64,000 nt of DNA from Hoplostethus atlanticus (taxonomy: Eukaryota; Chordata; Actinopteri; Trachichthyiformes; Trachichthyidae), in the NCBI GenBank assembly GCA_034670405.1, contig JAXDDX010000035.1, forward strand, positions 2,303,001 through 2,367,000, read 5' to 3'. The translations under genes and the position numbers were made by a program. The notes beneath the pieces are model-generated. The model did no database searches. It was not told where the DNA came from and worked only from the letters and a program-made list of their open reading frames with translations. Below, one piece after another: positions 1 to 11,522 of the stretch; the first letter of the stretch is position 1; each line of letters begins with the position of its first letter.

Positions 1-128
1 CGAGGGAGAGACACCTGAGGATAATGCTCATCACTCCACTTGGTCCTCTCGTCACTGGAGCATCCTAATGCTCTGAGCGTCCCTCGCGCTTGTCATCGTG
101 TCACTAAGTTTTGTCTGCTTGATTAAAG
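1..128 (+). other. possible non-coding 5' exon (end only)
   Basis: The sequence up to 128 ends in AAAG followed by GTGAGT, a perfect consensus 5' splice site at 129. The stretch is more CpG-rich than the DNA after it. It could be the 3' part of a first, untranslated exon of the upstream nav1 transcript whose coding exon begins at 11523. Nothing else supports it: no TATA box, no conserved peptide, and the left edge is outside the window. A chance donor is quite possible. Confidence 0.2.
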
Positions 129-1700
129 GTGAGTCTGTTCCCTTTTTACTGTTGACTGTGAAGGATGAGTGGATGAATGCTATAAAGTATATTATGGCTG
201 CTGTGCCTCTAATAACCATGATACAGAATTATTTCCACTTTGTTTTATCTAAAACTAAAAGTCCCATTCTGACCAGTCAACCAAACCAAACCAAATATGA
301 AAAGACATTCTGTGGATTGTGTAATTGCCAGCATTTAATGCAAATCAGAATATACAGAGGATTTCGCAATGTGTGTGCAAGCTGCACAAGTTGTATTTTG
401 ATTAAGCTGGTCTGTTCTATTCTCCTGCATGACCATGTCCAAAAAAGGGTTCAGATACTGTAAATGACTGTGTTTCTACTTGCAACTGTAAGTGTATTAG
501 CGTGTGTATAGTGTATAGTGTTGTTACAATTGTTGAGCATGTGTGAATAAGAGCATAAAGCAGCCTACACACAACTCCAAATGGGATGACTTTACTTCAG
601 ACACAATACCTTATAATGCAGTATGTCATGGTTGATGGTCATGTTGCTGTCATGTGTAAGACTCCAGACAGAGAGAGGCCCAAGGGAAACAGAACAGTCT
701 GGCTGGACGAATTCCTGTAGTTGTGATCCTGTGCTGGACATCTATTGTACTGCCTGGGACAGGGAGTCATGAGCCCAGTATTGTCTGGGACCTGCTGCTG
801 ACTCATACCAGTATGGTCTACAGGCCGCTGCTGCATCAGCCGCAAACTTAACACTAGTCATGTACTTAGTTTACACTGATATTAACCAGACATGTGCTAT
901 GGTCATTCATGCCTTGCTGTTTGATGTGCTCATCAAAGATGTTATTCCGATGCTGGCAGCACTTTGAAATGTGATGCTTCAGTGGCGTGGTTTCTTTTTG
1001 GATATTTTTCTTTTAGATAAAAGTATTTCATATAGAAAAACAAAGTCACACATGCACGCAGCCACACACACACACACTCATGCACATGCATACACACAAT
1101 ACAGTAATTTAATACTACATAGGGAGTCCAGCCATAGAATGCATAGCCTTGGGAATACCACTAATGGTGGGTGATGTCATTGCCAGTGAAACAGATCTAT
1201 CACACACACAACTCCCTGCACTTTTGAACTTCAAAAATAATTTCAATGTCATGTCTGATTATGGGATGAGTGGACAGAAATAGCGACCTGTGGTAAAACA
1301 ACATCTATTACTGCAGCGAAAAATGCTGCTTAAGGCATAATGTTAACTCCTCTCAAGAGCAGTGTGCAATGTCCAAGGCACTTTCTGAACAGCTACATAA
1401 AACAGATGCTTTGCAACTTAGTTTTCATCAACCTTTCAAGGAAGAAGCACTGCAAGCATTGTGGTCATGACATGGTATTGCAGTGAAATTGCACAGTAAA
1501 TCATAGCTAAATGTTTAATTGCACATCATCGTCATCAAAAGCAATGTTGTCATTATAATAAGAATTAAAGCATTGCAACACATAGCAACGCACCATGATG
1601 TCTAAATGATTGGATGTAAATACTGTATAGCATCATGGGGGATTTTTTTCTTCTTCTTTTGAATGCCACGTCTCAGTGTTTCTGTGTTTGTCTTGAATCA

Positions 1701-1748
<48 letters not shown>

Positions 1749-2127
1749 AACCACAGTGGATACTCTGGTTTGGAATGTCTAGTCCACAGACATGCTCCAG
1801 TGGTAGCCATGTTCCACCTTGGCTAACCCAAAATGACATGTGTGCTGGTCTTGGAAAACCTAATACGTATTTTATGTGCTCTGTACAACGCCGCCGTAGA
1901 CTACTGAATGTTCAGGATAGACTCTTGTCAGAAATCAGACAGGAAATGCGGATGCGAGGTGACGATGAATATGTTTTCATATACGGTTCTTCTCAGGTCT
2001 TGCTGTGCAGAGAGGCTGGAGTGTCTGCCAGTGGCTAGACTGACAAGCATGAACACTCCTTGGTGAGAAATGTCAAGGGTGACCTTTACACCATGGTTTC
2101 TGGTCCAGTTGTCTGATGGAAGAAGAT
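129..2127. other. 5' flank or intron, no gene seen
   Basis: AT-rich DNA with a (CA)n tract near 1063-1080 and a (TG)20 tract at 1705-1744. Open frames here are short (up to 121 codons), lack family resemblance, and partly consist of translated dinucleotide repeat. I see no exon I can support. Confidence 0.6.
1705..1744. repeat. (TG)n microsatellite
   Basis: About 20 uninterrupted TG units. Confidence 0.95.
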
Positions 2128-2515
2128 TATGTAATACTCTAGTCAAGTTAAAAGTCCATCATTAAAATTTCTACTTCAGTGAAAGTATTTAATTATTTCA
2201 CATAAAATGTACAAGTATTAGTAAGTATAAAAAGTAAAAGCAGACATTCAATATACAGTAATATCCTTGTATTTCAGTGCTATGAAAGTGCTCAATGCAG
2301 TGCTGAGGTTTTGCTTGATATATTAATTGATATATTAGGCTGCTAAAGGAAGGTTCATTAAGGCTTGTCATTAAAAATAAAGTAAGTAAATTACATTTTT
2401 TATTTTTGCCTTGAAATGTAATACAATAAAAATATATCATTCCTTTAAGTTGAAATACAAGGTGAAGTACCTCAAAAGCAGAGTTAAGTGCAGTTCTTGA
2501 GTAAGAATTCTTAGT
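2128..2515. repeat. decayed copy of teleost ACTTGAGTAA-type repeat
   Basis: The left part reads CTAGTCAAGTTAAAAGTCC and the right part AAGTACCTCAAAAGCAGAG followed by GTTCTTGAGTAAG. This pattern of CAAGT/TTGAGTAA ends around an AT-rich interior with AAGTACCT blocks is recurrent in teleost genomes and is usually assigned to non-autonomous DNA elements. The family and exact ends are my inference; I did not find a clean target duplication. Confidence 0.45.
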
Positions 2516-2965
2516 GACTTTTGTTGCATGAACATTTGTCAGCTGATGAGTGACAGGTTGGCACCACTGACCCGCCCTGTAGAACTGATGTGTCAGTGCA
2601 GCTTGCCCTTACAGTGAACAGATGCTGACTTGAACCAGACATTGATGGAAGAAGTCAGGATGCCCTCGGTGATAACCCTGTATAGCTGGACTAGAAAAGA
2701 TTGGTTGATATTGAATCTTTTCAGAAAATATATATCTGCTATTGAGTTTCCTTGTTGATGGTGTGTTGGTGATGGTGGTGCCCAGAGATGGTTCATGGTG
2801 GGCTTTTTTGTTTCCTCGCCCTTTTCGTGCATGGTGCGTTATTTTCATTTTAAGACATCATGCTCAAACTACACCTCGTAGTGCTTTGGAGTAGAGGGTT
2901 TAAGACCAGATCGACTAGGGCTAAAGACACTGTGTGACACTAACCTAAATTTACATTCACTGTTT

Positions 2966-3065
2966 TATATTTGTGCACAGCCAGTTCTCCACTGGACCTC
3001 ATGATGGTGCCAGGTGCGGTTGCTAGGAGATTTGTGGTGCAATTGCAAAGCTTCTATAATATGTA
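2966..3065. repeat. dispersed repeat, copy A
   Basis: About 100 bp resembling 49231-49328. Shared blocks include TCTCCACTGGACCTC (copy A) against TCTCCAATGGACCTC (copy B), GTTGCTAGGAGATTTGT against GTTGTTAGGAGATTTGT, and GCAAAG followed by CTCTATAA-like sequence. I do not recognise the family. Confidence 0.6.
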
Positions 3066-3337
3066 ATTCTAATCGCTGTTAGTGGTGAGACAACTAACGT
3101 AGTGTCATCTTTCGACCCGGGCCTTGGAAGGAATAGATCATGAAGCAGGCATTGGTACAGAGAGAAGATCAGTGGAGACACCCTGTGGGATTCGAGTGCT
3201 TGCTGAGCGAGGGTGTGTCAGATGAGAGCCCAGCTGGACGCTGTCTCCAGCTGGACTCTGTCTCGGAGAATTACTGACAGAAAGGGTTAACATTTAACAG
3301 TTTTCTGAGGAGAGGCTCAGGTGTTAAAGACCTAGCT

Positions 3338-3534
3338 CAGTGATATGCAACCTTGTGCCTTCGAGAGTCATGTGTATGCAGGTTTTCACTCCAACCAAAT
3401 ACTACAGCAGTTGATTTCACCGATTAGTCTCTCCGTTTCTAGTTGAAGGTGTGTTCATCAGTGAAATCAGCTGTAGTGTTTGGTCGGAATCTGCATACAC
3501 ATGGCTCTCGATGGCACTTGGTTGCAGACCTCTG
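3338..3534. mobile_element. hAT-type MITE, palindromic, with perfect 8-bp target duplication
   Basis: A 197-bp non-coding element starts CAGTGATATGCAACC and ends with the approximate reverse complement, GGTTGCAGACCTCTG. Internally, TGCATACACATGGCTCTCGA mirrors TCGAGAGTCATGTGTATGCA, so it could fold into a long hairpin. ACCTAGCT stands on both sides (3330-3337 and 3535-3542), an exact 8-bp target duplication typical of the hAT superfamily. It has no coding capacity. A related copy lies at 39007-39211. Confidence 0.85.
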
Positions 3535-3986
3535 ACCTAGCTCAACTCTACAAATAGGATCCTGGTATACAGTACTATTTGCCAGGTTTTTCCAGGTGCT
3601 GGAGAACATAGAAGAGCCCTGTGCTTACTCTATCACCCACCAAACTGTTGGCCCTGGGGACAAACTGAGGTATGAAAAGACCAGGTGCTCTATGGATCAT
3701 ATAAGCATTGACGTCAGTGCAACAGGTCTGCAGTCATTAAAAGAGGGGATATTGTCATTCTTGGGGTAAGGATGATGTTTACCACTCACAGGATCTGATG
3801 TAACTTTCTCTTGTGCTGTCAAACTAGGTTGAGTGCCCTTGTAGCAACATGGCTTTGATGTTATCAATCGTATTACTTACTGTCACTGTTTGAAAAACGC
3901 AGTATGAATAATGGATGTTTTTTTACATGCACATACTCTTAGTAAGGGCATGATTCATTTCCACAACAATATGAAACTCTACTGTG
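3535..3986. other. non-coding stretch between two hAT elements
   Basis: No open frame with family resemblance and no splice-bounded exon. It separates two independent hAT insertions. Confidence 0.6.
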
Positions 3987-3994
3987 CTCTAGTC

Positions 3995-4973
3995 CAGTGT
4001 TTCCCTACCGGTGGTATGCGTGGGCGGTCCCCAGGGGGTACGTGGAAAGATGTAGAAACAAAAAGTGAGCAAAATTGGGAAAGTATTACAGAATAAGCAT
4101 TTTTTATTTTCTAAATTGTCTAGCTGTTCTAATCCCTAATGTGGTTGTAATTATGTGTATATATATATATAAAAAAAAAAAACATGCATTCAGTCAATTG
4201 TTTTATTTATTGGTATTCGGCGTCGCTCAGTTTCCTACCAGCCTCAGCCAATTGTTGCACGCCTCGCGAGTGAGAGCCCTGAGTGAGAGCGGCCAACGAT
4301 GGGGCGGCTCACCTGCTAGCTAGCTAAAGGCTAAAGGTTAGTTAAAGCTATGGGTAAATGGCTAAAACGACCTGCTGCCAGTGCAAACTGAAGCGGCAGT
4401 GCAGTTTACCAACTCGGACGATCCTGCAGAAAAAAAAGTCCAAACATCGCCAATTCCATGAAGACTATACTCTTTATGGGTTCACCTGCACTTCCACGGA
4501 CGCCCTCAGCCTGGACTGAAGATGAGGCTGTCCGAAAAAACTCTGACACAATTCTGGTGTGACGTGGAGAAGGAATACCCTCATTTAGGGAAATATGCTG
4601 AATGAGCTGTTGCCATTTGGATCTACGCACTGGTGTGAAGTGACACTCTCAGACTTAACACAAATCAAGACAAAGCACAGGGACAGACTCAATGTGGAGG
4701 ACCCTCTGATTACAGCTGCAGGAACACTATCCCCCAGAGGGACAAAACTTATCAATGGGAAACAGTGTCGAGTGTCTCAGTAATGACAGGTACATTTAAT
4801 TGGTGAGTCTCTTCATTTTTATACACATAGTATATAATGAAAGCTGTATCTTTATGATAAAACGAATGACATGTAAATGTATAAAAACATAATTTAGTTA
4901 AATATGATGCCTGCACTGCATTTTAGGGTACTTGAGACAGGCCTGGTGTGCTTTAGGGGTACAGTAGTCAAAG
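3995..4973 (+). mobile_element. deleted hAT transposon (ZBED-like), 979 bp
   Basis: The left end CAGTGTTTCCCTACC is hAT-like, and CTCTAGTC flanks both sides (3987-3994 and 4974-4981). With the preceding G the match is 9 bp. Inside are two remnants of one transposase: near 4410-4500 frames reading HEDYTLYGFTCT, as in the N-terminal region of ZBED/SCAND3-like hAT proteins, and near 4560-4783 the C-terminal dimerisation region (LNELLPFGST, IKTKHRDRLNVEDPL, ending SRGT-type KLINGKQ and a stop). The middle, including most of the catalytic core, is missing, so this is a non-autonomous internal-deletion derivative. The right terminal repeat is diverged. Confidence 0.8.
4595..4783 (+). pseudogene. 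hAT transposase C-terminal remnant
   Basis: A 62-codon open stretch starting LNELLPFGSTHWCEVTLSDL, then IKTKHRDRLNVEDPLI and KLINGKQCRVSQ. It matches the hAT family C-terminal dimerisation segment that follows the last catalytic residue in ZBED5/SCAND3-like proteins, where LC-E, LT-IK and RNRLNVED are hallmark residues. It is a fragment of the element at 3995-4973 and cannot encode a full transposase. Confidence 0.8.
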
Positions 4974-5027
4974 CTCTAGTCAATATTGATATTGTTAGTT
5001 TGGCTGAACTTTATTTAGTCTAAATTC

Positions 5028-5228
5028 AGTGTACAATGAATGGTCAAAATAATGGAAACCGCTAACAATATTTGAATATCAGTAGTAAGGAGTAGAGCCA
5101 TGCTTTGTCTTCAGAACAGCTGCAGTCCTTCTTGGATTACTATTACAAGTCCCAAGAACTGTGTGAAGTGGGATACATTACATTACAGTCATTTAGCAGA
5201 CGATTTTATCCAAAGCGACTTACAATAC
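5028..5228. repeat. teleost dispersed repeat plus SINE/LINE-tail-like segment
   Basis: The first part (5035-5150) contains AATGGTCAAAATAATGGAAA and GAACAGCTGCAGTCCTTCTT, matching in style a high-copy fish repeat with AATGGCCAAAATAAAGGAAA and CAGAACAGCTTCAATGC blocks. The second part (about 5174-5228) contains CAGTCATTTAGCAGACGATT and ATCCAAAGCGACTTACAATA, a tail found in very many teleost retroposed repeats. Family names are from memory and not checked. Confidence 0.65.
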
Positions 5229-7315
5229 TGGACCGTTCTTCAAGAAGGAAAGCGTCCAGTTCTATGAGGGATGAAGGAGGAAGAACTTGTGACCTATTTG
5301 CCAATGCAGTTTGTCCATGTTGTCATGATTTTTAAGACCGTTCCACTTGCCAGATTAAATAAAATTCTTGTGACAGATGCACCTGCAGTTTGGATCCTGA
5401 CTACTTGGCCTCTTTGGAACTCGAGTAGTTTCCCCCTATGTTGTTCCCATGTTGTTTTGAATCAAAGTGGTGCTTGTCAGACCTCTTATAAAGCTGACAC
5501 ATACTGCTAATTGGCATTTAACCTAATATGACTTGCCTGTGTAGCTGCCGTACTTTGGGTACATACTCCTACTTTTTGAATAAGATATAGTTAAAGGGTA
5601 AAGAATAGCAAAGTGTGCACATTTTAACCTATTGAAGTCTTTCCTTGAAAGCCTCAAGGATGAAAGTGAAAAGGCATGTTTTGTTGGTTATGCATGAGCT
5701 GACTACTACAGATCCTATTATTTTAGGTGCTGTTGCTGCATAGTTTGAAGGAGCTTTATAATGTGTCTTTCGAGTGCACTTTTTCTCTTCTACCTGTTCT
5801 AATGACCTACTTCGCAGTCCACATGAAGGTTGATAGTCCATCACAGACAACCGCCCACACTTTGAAACATCAGAGCTGTGGATGTGCTGTGCTGCCAGCC
5901 TCCCTATTGCTGCACAAGCCACAGAGTTCACTTCAGAGAACTGTGTCAGTTGCATAACAGCAGCATGACTGCAGAGGTTCAGGTTGTTTTTCATGCCAAG
6001 GGATTTTACAATACAACATGCTTCTCGTGGCATGGTTCCTCTCCTGCTGAGGCTTTGCCCACTTTTATTTTAGTTTAAAAAAAAAAAAAATCATTGTTCT
6101 GTAAATCCACTTTAAGTATAAATGGATCATTTTAAGCAAAATTAATCCAAAGCACTGCTATAGGCTTTGTGTTCTTGTGTAATCCGTTAGAAGAAAATCA
6201 GGTCAGGGCACGAGCGATTCACACACTGGGATAGTTGGGAGTGTATTACCTAGAAAAACAAAAATCCTCACAATAATGGTACTGTTTTTGACGTATCTGA
6301 ATAGCTGACAAATGCCATTTATATATCAATGTAACTAATGACACTGAAAAATAATGTTGTTGAGACACTTAATATGACTTTCTCCTGTCACACAGAGCCA
6401 ATTCAAATAGTATCTACCTATCACCTGTAGTTCACTGTGTCTTAAAGGTAATTTGAGAGAGGGCACCTTTTTCACTGTGGCTGAACAAGAGTTAATTGAG
6501 AAAATTGCAAATATATTAAATGCATAATTAGGCTATTTCTAATTACATCTATAGCCCTTATTGCACAAGTGGATTTACCTATATGAGGTATTTAACTCTT
6601 TCCACTGGAAATGATTCAGCATGGCAGGACTGAGGACATGATTTGTCTTGCCTGTAATGAGCCCACAGCCCACATGACTTCTTTTGATTTCCATTCTCAG
6701 AGCCACTGACTGGCCCAAAAATGACATGGGGACGAATCAAAATCAAATATAGACTGATAAATAATTCCTTCTGGCTCAAACTGGCATCTTTCAAACACCA
6801 AAGCATCTTGGTGATCTCTCAATGCAATACAAGCTTGTCTAATTATATGGTGCCTTGATAGTAACAAGCTAGACTAAGTTTAAGCTTGCTTCAGTGAACA
6901 GAAAATCCTGACCTTATGTCAAATTGGCAACAAATGTATCCAGCTATCTCAGTTATACACGTACAAGGAACAGGGGCACAACTGCTCGTGGTCACCCAGA
7001 ATTGACATCACTGGGTGACAGTGATGGTCATGGTATTGCTGCCCACCAATAAAGTGACTTAAAGTGATTAATAAGGGATAGATCCCTCTAATGGGCCAAC
7101 AGATTAACTCACCCGCCAAAACTTCCATTCTTATCTTGCAAGCCACAAAAAGTATAGTAGGTTTTAATGGAAAATATACACATATATACTTATATTTAAT
7201 GGTTTTAAGGTAATCCTTAACTAATTGGTGTTGTAATTTCCATGCTAGAGTCTAGATATCATCTGTTTTCAAATGGACTACTTAAAAAGCAGCACAACAT
7301 AAGCAAACCGCATAG

Positions 7316-7316
<1 letters not shown>

Positions 7317-7352
<36 letters not shown>
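7317..7352. repeat. (CA)n microsatellite
   Basis: About 18 CA units. Confidence 0.95.
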
Positions 7353-7357
<5 letters not shown>

Positions 7358-8472
7358 GGGGAGTGCTGCAGAGTGCTGTAATTTTGTTAGTATGTATGAC
7401 GGATGTAGAGGGGAGCCTGACTGTTATCGATGAGGGAGAGACATTTCAATTAGGAAATATCTGCTCTGAGACACAGCACCCAGCCTGAGCCAGTCCGGGA
7501 CCAGGGGAAACACAGGGATTGACAGTGACACACTTTAGCCTGACCATGTGTCACGTTTTGACTACTGCCATACCGGCAGATGACTGAGAATATGTAACAA
7601 GATTATAGTAATCTGATTACAAAAAAGGCAGCTGTGAAACAGCTATAGTGAAACAGTAAATAGATTAGAGTTACTTTTGAATTAATAGCTTGGATTATGT
7701 AGAAACATTTTTGAAAAAAGGCCCGGTGAGACACTAACCTGATTTTTCACATCTTGCAATTATGATAATACATGATGACAATAACACTTTTCTATTTACA
7801 CTCTTTAAATTGCATACACAAATTCTCTGGGTTTGGGTGGCCAAGTAATCCAAAAGTGACTGAAAGTAACAAGGCTATGATCCACATTTTGTGTTCTGGT
7901 GGATGATGCCACTGATTACAACTTTAAATTGATTAACTTTGTGAGTAACCTTCCCTACCCTGCCAACTACAAATTCATTTCTCTATGGGGTTGTCATAAA
8001 GTATGATACTCTTACCTCGGAGGTTTCTGATATTTCATTTAAAGTTTTCCTTTGGTTGCCATTACTTTAAAGATCTTCTGTGCAATGATGATTATTGGCA
8101 TGTTTTGATGAGAAAACATATACTAGATTGATCTAATGCTTTGTCTATAAATCTTCATGGCAATTAACTGAATCAATTGAAACCACAACTTTCATACATC
8201 CTATGAAAATGACAAAAACAGTATAGACAAACAAAATAGACTGCACCATTCCATCCATCTTGTGATCCAAGCATCCCCAATAGTTGAGATTTTACTGTCT
8301 GTAATCGGTGATGCCTCTCTCTCTTTGCTGGAGGGGAAAATGGAGGACAAAGCACAGCTTTTAGCTGTCACAAACCATGGAGAAACGCAGTCTGGACTGG
8401 TGTCTCCTAACAGTATGCCTTAGGCCAAATGTAAGAAGAGCCATGCTTTACTTCTGTCCACTTGTATGTACA

Positions 8473-8474
<2 letters not shown>

Positions 8475-8504
<30 letters not shown>
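8475..8504. repeat. (TG)n microsatellite
   Basis: About 15 TG units. Confidence 0.9.
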
Positions 8505-8507
<3 letters not shown>

Positions 8508-9419
8508 ATGTATGTATCTTTGTAATGGGTGTGAGGTCACCTGAGCCCTGTCTCTGTCTAAGTGCCTACAGTCTCTTCTAAATTCCTCTCTAACAAAGCT
8601 AGGACACAGGAATCTGGGACTTGGTGCTAAATATAAAAATGAGATCAGGGCTCTTATAAAACTAGATAATATAACAGTGTTGAGAGAACTGAATTATGTA
8701 GATAATGATGCACGGGTTCATCCCTCTTATCTTGTGGTTATTCAGTTAGACTGGCAGAAAAATTGGAGCATGAGGAGACTGAGACGCTATCTGTGCTGCA
8801 GCAGTGATACATTCAACTGTGAAATAACTGAATGAAGAGCCATTCCAAAATGAGACAACCACCATAACATGAGTCATTGGTTGCCAAACTTCAGACACTT
8901 CTACAGATTGGATCATCTATATTTTTGAGTTATTGACTGATTAACTGCATGCATTGATTTTTTTTTCAAAAAATGGATATAGCATTGAAATGGCGTCTTC
9001 AAATTCTATGGCATTGCTCGCATAGTTGTTGCTGTGCTATGAGTTTGGAGACTGCAGAAGAGTAAGCTGATCCTGGGCAGACATGTTATTGGTCAGTACA
9101 AGTATCTTTAGTATAGCCCGCTGGCTGATTATAGGTTTGGAGGACTGAGGTAGTTAGCTTCATTTAGCTGTCGGCTGTAGGGCTTGATGGTGGCATGTTG
9201 AAAGGAGCTCAAAGTCACATTCAGACATAACCCCCAGGGACAGCTAGGAATTATGTCACCAGAGAAAGATCCAAATATGAGTCACTAATAAGTGTTCATA
9301 ACAAGTGAATGTGTGTGTGTAGTGTGTGTGGTGTATATTTGAGTGAGCTTATGGAAGTCAGAAAGAAAGAGCGAATGGGTCTGTAGGACAACGAGAAAAC
9401 ATCTAGAGATTCAGTTAGA

Positions 9420-9656
9420 ATCAGTCCTCGCTCAGCTTCCTGATTGGCTTGTTTTCATCCAGCGTTCCTTTACCCCCACTCTCTTAAAAAACAGCACGTG
9501 GGTCTTAAATTGCATTACAGTAAGTCTGCATCATACTGTAAGTGTAGCTCATCTGTGTGGAGAGCAATTGATCTGGACTGGTCTGCAGCGAAATGTACTG
9601 TAGCTTCAAGTCCTCTGTGCTTGAGTTCGACTAATCCTGACGATGTATTCATTCAG
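9420..9656 (+). other. candidate 5' exon with perfect donor
   Basis: ATTCAG followed by GTAAGT at 9657 is an ideal 5' splice site. A frame open from an ATG at 9444 reaches the donor in phase 0 (ending ...DDVFIQ). The next supported exon, at 11523, is open in phase 0 from its first base (ISFQRFSLT before its first Met). The two could therefore be joined, or this may be an untranslated exon. The peptide resembles nothing I know and the left boundary is not defined. Confidence 0.25.
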
Positions 9657-11522
9657 GTAAGTCAAAACCTCCTCATTGATTTAACCTTTTTATGTTTATA
9701 TTCATACATAACATTTTACATATATAACATACATTTTGCATGGAAAATGTTCTTCATTATTTATCCCCTCTCCATTTTAATCTGAGGTTCTTGTAAAATG
9801 CATGATGTGTTTTTCTGCTCAGTTATGTGATTCTGTTTGTGTGTATTTGAAAGTGTGCACATGTGTGTGTGTGTGTGGGTGTGTGTGGGTGTCTGTAGTT
9901 CTGGTAAACAGATAAACAGAGAAACACAGAGAGGGAGAGAGAGATGGAGTTGTGTTTATCCAGCAACATCTGTCATGCATGTCAGGTTGTTTTAAGGCAG
10001 TGGCCTGTTAAACCTAACACTGATTTATAAATGGGGCATGTGGAACAGAGTCATGTTTTAGGGAGGGATTAGGGGCATACAAGAAAACACATTTTATTAT
10101 TTTATATTGTTTATAAGTTAGCAGCACAGAACATTTAAAACTGTGTAATTGGGATATTATAAAAGAAAAGTTCTATTCTAAAAAACTATATATCCATTCA
10201 GGGAAGAGACATAAAAAAGGTATTACCCACTATTCTTTTAAACTAATTTGTTTGTGCTATATATAATTGTATATATTTAGACTTAAAATAGTGGTGACCT
10301 CATTGTTTAACTTAAACTCTTAGGGTATAGCACTGTACTACTCTGTCCTAAATACTAGTAATCTGGTCAACATGCACTGCTGTTAGTATTAGATGACCAG
10401 AGGAGAGGATGGGGGTTGATGGAGCAATCCCCACCGTTACACCCAAACAGGAGCGGTGCTGTCTGGGTGGCTGTGGGGCCAGACGGTGTTGGCATGGCCT
10501 GAAAGGAGCGGTGGCCCTGCTGCATGTGCCAAGCGGTGTCAGGCTGCCCCTGGCTTTCACAGCATGTTTCACACTCGAGGTTGAGAACAGAGGACCAGGA
10601 ATACATTAGACAAATCTGTTGCATCATATGGCGTGTCTCTGGATGCAGTTTTACCGAGAAGCTTTGAGCCTTTTTATAATCATCACGATTTTTGTCTTAT
10701 CTCAAATGCCACCGATATTATCGATTTGATTTAAATCATCTAATTGATTTAAATCTGTTGCTCCTTACAGACTTGTTGCTGCCAAACAGGGGATTGATTT
10801 CTCTTAATCCTTATTTAACCTGGCAAGACAACATTCATATTTACAGACGTTACTGAGCAGTCACTGAGCAGCTACACTGGAGCAGTTGGGGATCCAATGC
10901 CTGGCTCATGGGTGCCCTATGAAGAGTTCATTTTCCCACCAGTTCTGGTGACTTTCCGGCCACAAACCGGCTTCTCAGACCTTTAGGCTACTGCTGTCCC
11001 CGTTCTTTGATCTCGCCATTGATGTCGTGGTTATGCCCTCAAACCATCTCTCCTTTCCCGCTCACTTACATCCACTTTACTCAGTAGGTTTGTGGTTAGA
11101 AACCCTTTCTCTGTGAGCCAGACACCCTGGAATGCACAGCTGTTTTGCAGTATTACACAGTATAAATTTTACACTGAAGCTCAAGATCCATCATATACAG
11201 CAAGGATACGTGTCCACAGTCTCCTATTTGTATTTTTTATTGCCTAATAATTGTGATTTGTAACTATCTTTTTCCATTAACTAGAATGTAGTTCTACACA
11301 ATACTACAGTAAATATTCACTTCAACATATACTGTAGCTGTGGTTTTGTTGCTAGGTTGATCTATAATGAATTATACTGTATAATCATGATAATTTTATA
11401 TTATATACTGTGAAGCTACATGTCACTACAGTGCTATGATGTTGGTATTGGACATTTAGAGTACAAATAATGTGTCTTTCAAACATTTGCACCGTATATG
11501 ATTTTCCTACTTTCCTTTCCAG
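9657..11522. other. probable intron upstream of the alternative nav1 exon
   Basis: AT-rich, with short TG tracts near 9858-9890. A GC-richer island at about 10400-10600 holds overlapping open frames on both strands, none recognised. A run of GATTTGATTTAAAT-type sequence lies near 10720-10755. It ends in the polypyrimidine tract and AG at 11521-11522. Confidence 0.5.

Larger units (their letters stand above)
5229..9419. other. 5' flank or intron, no gene seen
   Basis: No exon I can support. It holds (CA)n at 7317-7352 and (TG)n at 8475-8504. The longest open frames (134 codons on the minus strand at 5629-6033 and shorter ones) show no recognisable family and no codon-like composition. Confidence 0.55.

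Noticed and set aside
5629-6033. 134-codon minus-strand open frame
   Set aside because: No family resemblance and no splice or promoter signals.
10348-10627. GC-richer island with open frames on both strands
   Set aside because: Could be an exon, but no consistent splice borders or known peptide; left as unassigned.
1-11522. Searched for a calponin-homology domain as in NAV2/NAV3
   Set aside because: No frame resembling the NAV CH domain was seen upstream; if present it would lie outside the window.
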